Of a stretch of 64,000 nucleotides of DNA, positions 36,300 to 44,751 are shown piece by piece (the first letter of the stretch is position 1; each line of letters opens with the position of its first letter). Source of the stretch: Spirochaetales bacterium. Lineage in GTDB: Bacteria; Spirochaetota; Spirochaetia; SZUA-6; JAFGRV01. A program made the translations under genes and the position numbers. Location: NCBI GenBank assembly GCA_016935735.1, contig JAFGQK010000071.1, positions 1 through 64,000 on the forward strand, written 5' to 3'. The notes beneath the pieces were generated by a model. That model was not told the origin of the DNA, did not search any database, and saw only the letters and a program-made list of their open reading frames with translations.

Positions 36300-37506
36300 G
36301 CTCTTCTACTATCGTATCTGAATGGTTTATCACAATAATTCTTGCACCGCGGTTTTTAAGGGAATAAAAAAATTGAAGGTTTCTCTCTTTTTTATCCGGG
36401 GAAAATCCGGATTGATTAAACACAACAGTAAAGATAATATCCGTGCCCAAAGCTGCCTGAATGAGGTTAAAAAGATCAATATCCAGGTTATGCGTGATAA
36501 AGAAGATGGAGTTTGAATCTATTTTTTCTCCCTTTTCTTCTATTTTATAAAGTCTGGAAAGCGGGATGGTGTCCTGAAAAATGAGATTTGTCGTAGAATC
36601 ATAAAATTCCTTGAAATCACCGGCGTCTTTACCGTAAAAATTGAAAAACTCTCTTCCAGGGGCTTTGACAGAGGTTTTTATCTCATGATCCAGAAAGTAT
36701 TTTACCAGTGCAGTAAGTATTTCGACAGAGGTATCTTCGATTTCCAGTTCACTTACATACTTTTCCTGCGATTTGGTCAGGTCAAAATAGATCCTTACCG
36801 CGGGCCGGGGTGATGTATCAAACTGCTTCATATATGGTCTGCCGGTAATAGCGAATTTCTTCCAGTATATATGTTTAATTGCCTCCCCTTCCCTGTACTC
36901 TTTTAACTGGTCGAACATCGCATAATCCGGTTCCCCGCCAAACGGTAGTCCCTTGTCCCCACCGGCAATATCTTCCATTCCCGGTGAGAAATTGGTCAAT
37001 TCAAGGATTCTCGGGTATACATAGAAGGTATTGTGCCAGACCTTTAACTTGAACCGGATAAAATGAAGCAGATCCTCTATGACTACTTTTTCCAGTCCTA
37101 CAGTATAGATTCCCCTGTACGGGCAGTTAATAGTAAAGAGCTTTTTAAACTCACCTCCCGGCTTTATAAACACCGAGTATTCGGGAAGATGCATATCCAT
37201 AAGGGGGGTAATTGTTTTAAAGCTCATATTTACATGGGGAAAGGGGAGCTTCGTTTCATTGGTAAAGTGAATCGTATATTCCACATTTTCCCCTTTTACC
37301 GGGTGCTCGGTGCTGAAATTCTGCGAGAACCTGGCATTGGTATAGGTAAAGAGAAGCATAAAAAAAGACATAACAGGGTAAAGAAGCAGGGCAAAAAAAA
37401 TCATATAAATAAACCTGTCAAAATATGTTCCTGCAAGAAAAGCAATAAACACACAAAAAAAATAAATTGTCATTGCCCGTAATTTGACCGGATATTTCCC
37501 ATTCAT
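36277..37506 (-). CDS. DUF58 domain protein
   Basis: 'GEPDYAMFDQLKEYREGEAIKHIYWKKFAITGRPYMKQFD' (DUF58 core 'REY..GD..R.I.W...A'). Confidence 0.88.
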   Translation of the reverse strand: MNGKYPVKLRAMTIYFFCVFIAFLAGTYFDRFIYMIFFALLLYPVMSFFMLLFTYTNARFSQNFSTEHPVKGENVEYTIHFTNETKLPFPHVNMSFKTITPLMDMHLPEYSVFIKPGGEFKKLFTINCPYRGIYTVGLEKVVIEDLLHFIRFKLKVWHNTFYVYPRILELTNFSPGMEDIAGGDKGLPFGGEPDYAMFDQLKEYREGEAIKHIYWKKFAITGRPYMKQFDTSPRPAVRIYFDLTKSQEKYVSELEIEDTSVEILTALVKYFLDHEIKTSVKAPGREFFNFYGKDAGDFKEFYDSTTNLIFQDTIPLSRLYKIEEKGEKIDSNSIFFITHNLDIDLFNLIQAALGTDIIFTVVFNQSGFSPDKKERNLQFFYSLKNRGARIIVINHSDTIVEELEKEFHE

Positions 37507-37570
37507 TTATATACCTCTTCCTGCTATCCTCTGATCTTTCCCTCCTCCTGATTTTCCACATAAACCGGTA

Positions 37571-38566
37571 TTATTCCACTCCAGTTGGAATCTCTATTTC
37601 CTGCTTGATTCTGGAAATAATCATTTCCGGGGTCTTGTTTTCTATTTTTGCTTCTGCGGATAATACAAGCCTGTGGGCAAGAACAGGTTGAGTCATTTTA
37701 AGAATATCTTCGGGAATAACATAATCTCTCTTTTTTAAGAAAGCCTGGGCCTGGGCAGCGAGAAGGAGATGCTGGGAAGCCCTTGGACTCAATCCGAGTT
37801 TTACATTCTTATTTTTTCTCGAACCCGCAGCTATTTTCACTATAAAATGCTTGATACTGTCTACTACACGAATTTTCCTTATAATTCTGCGGATTTCAAT
37901 AATATCCTGTGGAGTAGCAACAGGCTTTAATTCCAGGAGTGGATTTTTCTCCTGAAACCTGTTTAGCATCAGGACTTCATTATCTTCATCTAAATACCCG
38001 ATTGAAAAGGAAATTCCGAACCGGTCTACCTGCGCTTCGGGAAGGAGAAATGAGCCGACAAAGGTTACCGGATTCTGTGTGGCAACAACAAAGAAAGGTT
38101 CTTTTAATTTATAAGTAATACTATCCACGGTAACACTCCCTTCCTGCATCGCCTCAAGAAGACTGGACTGTGTCCGGGGAGAAGCCCTGTTCAGTTCATC
38201 TGCAAGGATAAACTGATGCATAATTGCACCCTCTTTAAAGATAAACTCCCTCTTTTCATTACTCCAGACTGTCATGCCAACAATATCCCCGGGAAGAAGA
38301 TCCGGAGTAAACTGAATCCTTCCGAAATCAAGCCCTATACTTTGTGCAAGACAGCGGGCAAGGGTTGTCTTTCCAACACCGGGGATGTCTTCTATAAGAA
38401 CATGAAGCCCGGAAATAAAGCCAATGATCAAGGTCTGTATCTGGTATTCTTTCCCTACAAAGACTTTGGAGATATTATTAATAATCCTTATAACGATATC
38501 TGCCTTTTCTGATATTATTTTCTCTTCCATACAGAAAAGCGTAAAACACCTTATGATAAAATTCAA
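37571..38566 (-). CDS. MoxR family AAA+ ATPase
   Basis: 'EDIPGVGKTTLARCLAQSIGLDFGRIQFTPDLLPGDIVG', 'ADELNRASPRTQSSLLEAMQEGSVTVD'. Confidence 0.95.
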   Translation of the reverse strand: MNFIIRCFTLFCMEEKIISEKADIVIRIINNISKVFVGKEYQIQTLIIGFISGLHVLIEDIPGVGKTTLARCLAQSIGLDFGRIQFTPDLLPGDIVGMTVWSNEKREFIFKEGAIMHQFILADELNRASPRTQSSLLEAMQEGSVTVDSITYKLKEPFFVVATQNPVTFVGSFLLPEAQVDRFGISFSIGYLDEDNEVLMLNRFQEKNPLLELKPVATPQDIIEIRRIIRKIRVVDSIKHFIVKIAAGSRKNKNVKLGLSPRASQHLLLAAQAQAFLKKRDYVIPEDILKMTQPVLAHRLVLSAEAKIENKTPEMIISRIKQEIEIPTGVE

Positions 38567-38590
38567 GGAAAAAAAGATAAACTTGTTTTT

Positions 38591-39517
38591 TTACCCGCTT
38601 TTTGAAATTCTTTCCCAGTAAAGCATCTGGTCGTCCATGATCTTTTTAATTGTTTGATGAAATAGATAATCCCCCTCTTTTATTTCAGGTTTGTATTCAT
38701 TGAGTGCTGTGGTAAACTCGGCTTTATAAAAATTTATTTTGTTCATAAGAAGGGAGTTCTTTCCCAGGGTATCCACTATCCTCCTGGCCTGTACTTCCGC
38801 CTTTTCCAGCTGACTGTTATTGGAAAGGATAACCGCGATATCACCATCCCCGCAAATTCCAAGGTAATCCGTTTTCCTTATACATTTTCTGATAAGTTCA
38901 TAAAAAAGAGAAAAAGCCATTGTCTGTTTTAATTTATTCACTGCAAATCTCGGCACAAAAAAAGTAATCATGATTAAAGAGAATGTTCCCCCGTATCGCT
39001 TAATCTCATCTGCTTTGACGTTTATCTTTTCCATAATAGCATCTTCATTAAGTATCTTCTTTTTCCCCATTCGTGAGAAGAGATTTATGATTTTCATAAA
39101 AATGAAATAGTACAACCCCTGGAGAATCATCGTAATAGCAAGATTCGGGATGGCGAGGAGGACAAGAATAACAGGTGATATTTTTGACTGTCCCATAAAT
39201 GAATCAGGAAGAATCCAGAAGAGGAGAAAATATGAAGAAAGAAAAATAACAAGGAGTTGAAGCGGTGGCCTGTTTTTATAATTATTTTTTATGGCAATAA
39301 TGAATTCTGCTTTAATTAAAATCATACTTATAAATGATCCGAAGAATATCGCAAGACCAATCAGAAATATGTTGAGGTTATTGGCGTACTTGAAGAATAA
39401 AAACAGCAATAGTAACAGGTTTGAAAAGAGAATACTTATAATAAATGCGACAATAATAACAGTCACAAGCCTGGAAGTAATAATGGAGATATTTTCTTCG
39501 GTTCTTTTATTCGCCAT
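38591..39517 (-). CDS. Membrane protein with degenerate GGDEF-like domain
   Basis: 4+ TM helices then 'YGGTFSLIMITFFVPRF...LIRKCIRKTDYLGICGDGDIAVILSNNSQLEKAEVQARRI', GGDEF fold pattern with GDGDI in place of GGDEF. Confidence 0.6.
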   Translation of the reverse strand: MANKRTEENISIITSRLVTVIIVAFIISILFSNLLLLLFLFFKYANNLNIFLIGLAIFFGSFISMILIKAEFIIAIKNNYKNRPPLQLLVIFLSSYFLLFWILPDSFMGQSKISPVILVLLAIPNLAITMILQGLYYFIFMKIINLFSRMGKKKILNEDAIMEKINVKADEIKRYGGTFSLIMITFFVPRFAVNKLKQTMAFSLFYELIRKCIRKTDYLGICGDGDIAVILSNNSQLEKAEVQARRIVDTLGKNSLLMNKINFYKAEFTTALNEYKPEIKEGDYLFHQTIKKIMDDQMLYWERISKSG

Positions 39518-39668
39518 TGATACAGTACTCCTTTCATTCTTTTCCCATTTTTAAGTATATAGCTTGAATACATGATCGCAAATATATTTTTATTTTTTTT
39601 CTCCGGTGGATCGATTAGAAAGTAATTTTCTAGCAACATTTTCACCGCTTTCCCGTATAATATTACAG

Positions 39669-40229
39669 ATGAAAAAACAAGGTAGACTCCTGCTTTTTTT
39701 AAAGAATAAAGGTGATGAATACCAGCGAAAAGAGCTTTTTTCTGAAATATGGCAGGTTTATTATTCAGGATTAATTCTTTTTATACGTTCATTTCCAAGG
39801 ATAAAAGATGAAGCAGATGATCATGCACAGGAAATCTTTATGAAAGTTTTTTTATCCCTGGATAGCTATAATCTATTTTATTCATTTTCAACCTGGTTTT
39901 ATCGTATTGCCCGCAATTACTGTATAGATGTTTTAAGAAAAAAAACAACACATGAAGGGAAAAACGTAAATATAAGAAAAATCGAAAAGAGTAATCAATT
40001 ATCGCCGGAAGATATATTAATACAAAAAGAGGAATTATATATTTTAAACAAATTTATAAACAAGGTTTCTGAAAGAGAAAAACAAATTCTCATACTGCGG
40101 TATTCGGAAAATCTGAAATACAGGGAAATTGCAGAAATACTTCAATTAAACAGTTCTACTGTCAGATCCATTGTAAGAAAACTAAAGATGGACTGTAAAA
40201 AATATCTGGAGAAAGAATATGAAAGATAA
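39669..40229 (+). CDS. RNA polymerase ECF sigma factor
   Basis: 'DEADDHAQEIFMKVFLSLDSYN..FSFSTWFYRIARNYCIDVLRKK' (region 2) and 'VSEREKQILILRYSENLKYREIAEILQLNSSTVRSIVRKLK' (region 4). Confidence 0.92.
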   Translation: MKKQGRLLLFLKNKGDEYQRKELFSEIWQVYYSGLILFIRSFPRIKDEADDHAQEIFMKVFLSLDSYNLFYSFSTWFYRIARNYCIDVLRKKTTHEGKNVNIRKIEKSNQLSPEDILIQKEELYILNKFINKVSEREKQILILRYSENLKYREIAEILQLNSSTVRSIVRKLKMDCKKYLEKEYER

Positions 40230-40530
40230 ATGGGATAAACTATTATTAAGATTGTTTCATATAAAGAAAACATCAATAAAAATTCCGGAAATCCCTGATA
40301 AAATTATACCGGAGTTCAGATCCGGCCAGCGACTGGGTTTTTCAATCAGTTTTGTGGTAATTATTGCTTTCTGTTTTGTTTCGTTTATTTTATTTACTTT
40401 TATTATAAATGATTATGAGGTCCCCTTTTCAACAGTTTACAGTAATTTTATAGAGAAATTTAAGCTGGGCGAAAAAATTATAGAGGGTATTTCTTATTTA
40501 CAGGATAGTTTTATCGGGAATCAATTATAA
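40219..40530 (+). CDS. Small single-TM protein overlapping the sigma factor gene; candidate anti-sigma factor
   Basis: 11-nt overlap with the sigma gene; short cytoplasmic N-term, one TM 'LGFSISFVVIIAFCFVSFILFTFII', short C-term. Confidence 0.55.
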   Translation: MKDKWDKLLLRLFHIKKTSIKIPEIPDKIIPEFRSGQRLGFSISFVVIIAFCFVSFILFTFIINDYEVPFSTVYSNFIEKFKLGEKIIEGISYLQDSFIGNQL

Positions 40531-40618
40531 AAAAACAATAAATTTTGAGTAATTTTCAACAAAGAACATTATTTTCCGTATAATATTATAGAAATACACC
40601 ACAATCTCAGGTTACGAG

Positions 40619-41083
40619 ATGAAACAGGAGGTTTATATGTATCGAAGCTATTTTTTTACTGTAATAGGAGTATTGGGGATTTTACTCGGAGCATGCTTTA
40701 CTACCGGAGTATCTATTCTCATTTTTCTTAATCTACTCTCATTCGGAATAATCACTTTAATCCCGGTTATTCTGTCGTTAAGTTCATATTCTCCAGCAGA
40801 AATTGCAGAAAACTTTGTTATTGCTTTCAGCAGGAAAGAGAAAACAAAAAATCAATATGAAAAAGCACTTATTTTCTTCAGAGCATTACAAAAATATTCA
40901 ATCGGTGCCGCTGTAATTGGAATTCTTATTGCTTTTATAGCGATGCTGGTTAAAATTGAAGATAAAAGCATGATTGGATACGGGCTTTCTGTTTCTTTCA
41001 CGAATGTTCTCTATGCTGCTACTCTTATACTCCTTATTGTTGTTCCATTTACCACTGCATTAAAGAAAAAACTTGCAGAGTAA
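40619..41083 (+). CDS. Small multi-TM membrane protein
   Basis: Four hydrophobic segments; ORF preceded by AGGAGG-like sequence. Confidence 0.6.
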   Translation: MKQEVYMYRSYFFTVIGVLGILLGACFTTGVSILIFLNLLSFGIITLIPVILSLSSYSPAEIAENFVIAFSRKEKTKNQYEKALIFFRALQKYSIGAAVIGILIAFIAMLVKIEDKSMIGYGLSVSFTNVLYAATLILLIVVPFTTALKKKLAE

Positions 41084-41190
41084 ATTCCTGTTTTTCTTAT
41101 TTTGTATTGCAGGCGTAGCCAAAGCCATACTCCTATACATTTTCTGCACAATAGTTTATAAAGGAGTGAAGAAGGAAAACAATAGTTCAA

Positions 41191-41493
41191 ATGGCTTTTT
41201 ATACTGTACAAAAGGATAAAATAATCGTCCATATCAGGGTAACCCCGGGAAAACCGGTGAATAAGATTGCCGGTATTGCCAATAATGAACTCTGCTTATA
41301 CATTAAAGCACCACCGGAAAAGGGAAAAGCCAATAAGGAAATACTGAAATTCCTTGCAAAAAAGCTCGATATTTCACGTACAGATATCGAAATAAAAGCC
41401 GGCCATGCGAATAGACATAAAACATTACTTTTCCCTGCCGGCAGTAGAGAAAAATTGAAAAATCTCGCCGGTACATTATCGGCAGAGGAATAG
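41191..41493 (+). CDS. DUF167 (YggU) family protein
   Basis: '[19 protein letters not shown]...[48 protein letters not shown]'. Confidence 0.9.
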   Translation: MAFYTVQKDKIIVHIRVTPGKPVNKIAGIANNELCLYIKAPPEKGKANKEILKFLAKKLDISRTDIEIKAGHANRHKTLLFPAGSREKLKNLAGTLSAEE

Positions 41494-41506
41494 AAAAGGA
41501 GGCAGT

Positions 41507-41923
41507 ATGAAAAGTTATAGAAAAGAATTATGGTTCGAGACAAAAGAAAGGAGAGAACTCATAAACATTACCCCGGATATTGCAGAATGTTTAAAAGCCA
41601 GCGGAATTAAAGAAGGGCTTCTTCTCTGCAATGCCATGCATATTACGGCAAGTGTTTTTATCAATGATGATGAGTCCGGGCTTCACCAGGATTTTGAGAC
41701 ATGGCTGGAAGGATTGGCACCGGAGAAACCGTATTCCAGATATCTTCATAATGGTTTTGAAGATAATGCAGATGCACATTTAAAACGGACAATTATGGGA
41801 AGAGAAGTGGTGGTGGCAATTACCGGGGGCAAACTCGATTTTGGCCCCTGGGAACAGATCTTCTATGGGGAATTTGACGGCAGGAGAAGAAAAAGGGTAC
41901 TGGTAAAAATAATAGGTGAATAA
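41507..41923 (+). CDS. YjbQ family (UPF0047) protein
   Basis: '[43 protein letters not shown]', '[49 protein letters not shown]'. Confidence 0.92.
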   Translation: MKSYRKELWFETKERRELINITPDIAECLKASGIKEGLLLCNAMHITASVFINDDESGLHQDFETWLEGLAPEKPYSRYLHNGFEDNADAHLKRTIMGREVVVAITGGKLDFGPWEQIFYGEFDGRRRKRVLVKIIGE

Positions 41924-42010
41924 AGCAGTTTATGTTCTTCATCATAAATTTCCGGAATGAATTGCAGATTTCCCTGGAATTTATCATGCTTATTATACTA
42001 TATTATATAT

Positions 42011-42028
42011 TGATAATAATTATTATCA
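42011..42028. promoter_or_regulatory. Perfect 18-bp palindrome TGATAATAATTATTATCA
   Basis: Exact palindrome upstream of the tRNA promoter. Confidence 0.6.
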
Positions 42029-42046
42029 GGCAAGTGGTTAACCCCC

Positions 42047-42075
42047 TTGACAAAATTATTATTGATTTATATAAA
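42047..42075 (+). promoter_or_regulatory. Sigma-70-type promoter of tRNA-Ala
   Basis: TTGACA-N17-TATAAA, 12 bp before the mature tRNA 5' end. Confidence 0.85.
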
Positions 42076-42087
42076 TAGAGTAATTAT

Positions 42088-42161
42088 GGGGGCGTAGCTC
42101 AGTTGGCTAGAGCGTATGAATGGCATTCATGAGGTCGTGGGTTCGATTCCCGTCGCCTCCA
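42088..42161 (+). tRNA. tRNA-Ala (anticodon GGC)
   Basis: Cloverleaf: acceptor GGGGGCG/CGCCTCC, D-arm GCTC..GAGC, anticodon loop AT-GGC-AT, T-arm GTGGGTTCGATTCCCGT; CCA not encoded. Confidence 0.95.
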
Positions 42162-42304
42162 GGATAATACCGGTGCTGTACCACCTGCCGGTCATTGAAA
42201 TGATAATGGGTGTATGAACATCCCGGTATATTTCAAGACAAACAATACGGGATTTCATAAAAAAATCACTCATTGCAAAAAATAGATTGTATTAATTGTG
42301 GAAA

Positions 42305-43918
42305 ATGGCGGATAAATTTAAAGGCGAATTAGATCCACAGATTGCAGAACTCCTTACCGTTAATGATGGCCAGGAAAATGGGACAAATCCCGATTTTGGG
42401 ACGCTTTCAGGTGAAGCGGGTTTAAAAGTACAGAATCAGACAAAAGCAGCGGAAAAATTTCATAAAATTAAAATAATTGAAGAAAAACCAAAACCACTTT
42501 TTAATGACAAGGATTTTTACAAAAAAGCGATCCAGGGCGAAGGTGAATCGACAAAACGTGTGCACGATTTTTTAACACAATTTTTGAATGCAAAAGACCC
42601 GCAGGATAAATCCATGTACAGGGCGCGCCTGATTCCTGCTTTCTGGGATCTTGCTTCCAGTATTTCCGGTAAAATTTCCATGAAATTACCACTCTGCAAG
42701 ATTTTACTCCTCCGTTACGGCATACTCTCCCCTTCTCTTATTACCCCGCCACAGCAGGAGATGTTAAGCAAAATTATATTAAACAACAAGACCGGCCACC
42801 CCCTTTATTACATAGATGAATGGCTAAAAAGAATAGCATCTGGTGAAGAGAACATCTCTGCCACAGATGAATTAAAACGGACCCAGAAGGACAGTAATCA
42901 AAAAATACTTGATAAAATGGACCAGACAAAGGGGCAGAGAGATTCGGAAATCCTTTTATTAAAAAACAAGCTGACCGAAAGGGATGCATGTGAAAACCAG
43001 CTTGTCCTCTGTGTGAAAAATATAATGAATCATCCGGCCCAGGGTCTTGAAGGCCTTGGGGAACCATATAGCGGGGATCAAAAGCGGAGTATGACATCAA
43101 TAAATGAGATTTTAAGAAAACTGGGTTTTCTTGACAGGGATATTTCCAGGTCGTATAACACTCTGCAAAACCTGGAACAGAATATCAATATGTTGAACAA
43201 AAAGGCAGATGGTGTCCAGGTAACTGCTGTTGATTCGGAACAGGTGATATCCGAATTTAATACAATCCGCCAGATGTCAAAACTCTGTGTGGGACGGAAA
43301 GGAAATCATTTCCCCATATTGATGAAGCATTATTTACGTCCCAATATCCGTGACCTGGGAATACGGGAAAATATAATTAATGAACTGGCCTTTGTGGAAT
43401 CCCTTGATGCCGGACTTTTTTTGCGTACCTATAAAAACCAGACAACAAGGATTATCCCCAATATCCTTATTTTACCGAACTTTGGCGAAAAAGGAATTTG
43501 CTGGGAACCGTTTGAGCGGAAAAACAGGTCATCAAGCCGGGGAAGGGTGGCAATTCCATTGTATCCCAAAAACCTCCATATTGCCGTGATTTCAGCATGC
43601 GCGGATTTAAGGTGGCAGGTTGCAAAAGAGAAAGCTCTTCACTACTGGATGGAAGAAGGGATTACCGGAAATTATTACCAGTGGTTCCAGAATCAGAAAC
43701 TCCGGGGTGATGTAAAGGAATACTTTATAAACGATTATATCCTCTGGATAACAAGAGAAAGCGAAGGAACCCAGAAACTTGACAGAACAGTACGCGGGAT
43801 TTTCTGGCGTTTAATGCCTTTTCCGCAGGAATTGAAGGATAAACTCAGAAACAGGGGCTATGTATATAATGAATTATTTAAAAAAGACATAAATATCTCC
43901 AAATCGGATGGATATTAA
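42305..43918 (+). CDS. Conserved hypothetical protein (about 537 aa)
   Basis: Long ORF, normal composition, coiled-coil middle; family not recognised. Confidence 0.65.
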   Translation: MADKFKGELDPQIAELLTVNDGQENGTNPDFGTLSGEAGLKVQNQTKAAEKFHKIKIIEEKPKPLFNDKDFYKKAIQGEGESTKRVHDFLTQFLNAKDPQDKSMYRARLIPAFWDLASSISGKISMKLPLCKILLLRYGILSPSLITPPQQEMLSKIILNNKTGHPLYYIDEWLKRIASGEENISATDELKRTQKDSNQKILDKMDQTKGQRDSEILLLKNKLTERDACENQLVLCVKNIMNHPAQGLEGLGEPYSGDQKRSMTSINEILRKLGFLDRDISRSYNTLQNLEQNINMLNKKADGVQVTAVDSEQVISEFNTIRQMSKLCVGRKGNHFPILMKHYLRPNIRDLGIRENIINELAFVESLDAGLFLRTYKNQTTRIIPNILILPNFGEKGICWEPFERKNRSSSRGRVAIPLYPKNLHIAVISACADLRWQVAKEKALHYWMEEGITGNYYQWFQNQKLRGDVKEYFINDYILWITRESEGTQKLDRTVRGIFWRLMPFPQELKDKLRNRGYVYNELFKKDINISKSDGY

Positions 43919-44067
43919 GAACCCGGGAATTTTAACTATATAACCACGGATAGAAGATTAATTCTCTTTTTATGTAAAAAACCAGTTTACGAAATTGCCC
44001 CCTTCGTACCCCAAACACTTGACAGTATTATTCCGCTGTTATACCTTACGATAACAAAGTAGCTGGC

Positions 44068-44751
44068 ATGATATTACAATGTGAACAGATATCAAAAAAC
44101 TACAAGGCCGCGGATGGCCGGACAGAAATAAGTGTGCTAAAAGATATTTCCTTTTCTGTCAAAGAAGGTGAATCTGTTGCCATCCTCGGACCTTCGGGGT
44201 CAGGCAAGAGTACGTTGCTGCATATTACAGGACTCCTCGATTATCCGTCCTCCGGGAATGTTTTTATAAATGATAACGATGTTACCCTTATCCCGGAAAA
44301 AGAACGCGATATATTAAGAAACCGGGTTCTCGGATTTGTTTTTCAGCTTCATTACCTGCTCCCCCAATGTACGGTTATGGAAAATATTCTTATCCCTACA
44401 TTGCCCCGGGCAAACCGCCGGAGCCGCCGGAATGCGGAAAAGCGGGCAGAGTACCTGATTCACCGCGCAGGGCTTGACTCCAGGATTTACCACAGGCCAT
44501 GGCAGCTTTCCGGTGGGGAACTCCAGCGTGTTGCATTTATCCGCGCACTCATCAATTCACCAAAGATCCTGCTTGCTGATGAACCTACCGGTGCCCTGGA
44601 CCACCGTACATCAGTTACCCTTGCCGATCTCTTAATAGAGTTGAACAAAGAAGAAGGGATAACACTCATCGTCGTGACACACTCGATTGAGCTTGCAGAA
44701 AAAATGGACAGGGGATTCATCCTTAAAGACGGTATATTAAAAAATAAATGA
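44068..44751 (+). CDS. ABC transporter ATP-binding protein (LolD/MacB type)
   Basis: GPSGSGKSTLLHITGLLDYPSSG, QLSGGELQRVAFIRALINSPKILLADEPTGALD. Confidence 0.95.
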   Translation: MILQCEQISKNYKAADGRTEISVLKDISFSVKEGESVAILGPSGSGKSTLLHITGLLDYPSSGNVFINDNDVTLIPEKERDILRNRVLGFVFQLHYLLPQCTVMENILIPTLPRANRRSRRNAEKRAEYLIHRAGLDSRIYHRPWQLSGGELQRVAFIRALINSPKILLADEPTGALDHRTSVTLADLLIELNKEEGITLIVVTHSIELAEKMDRGFILKDGILKNK

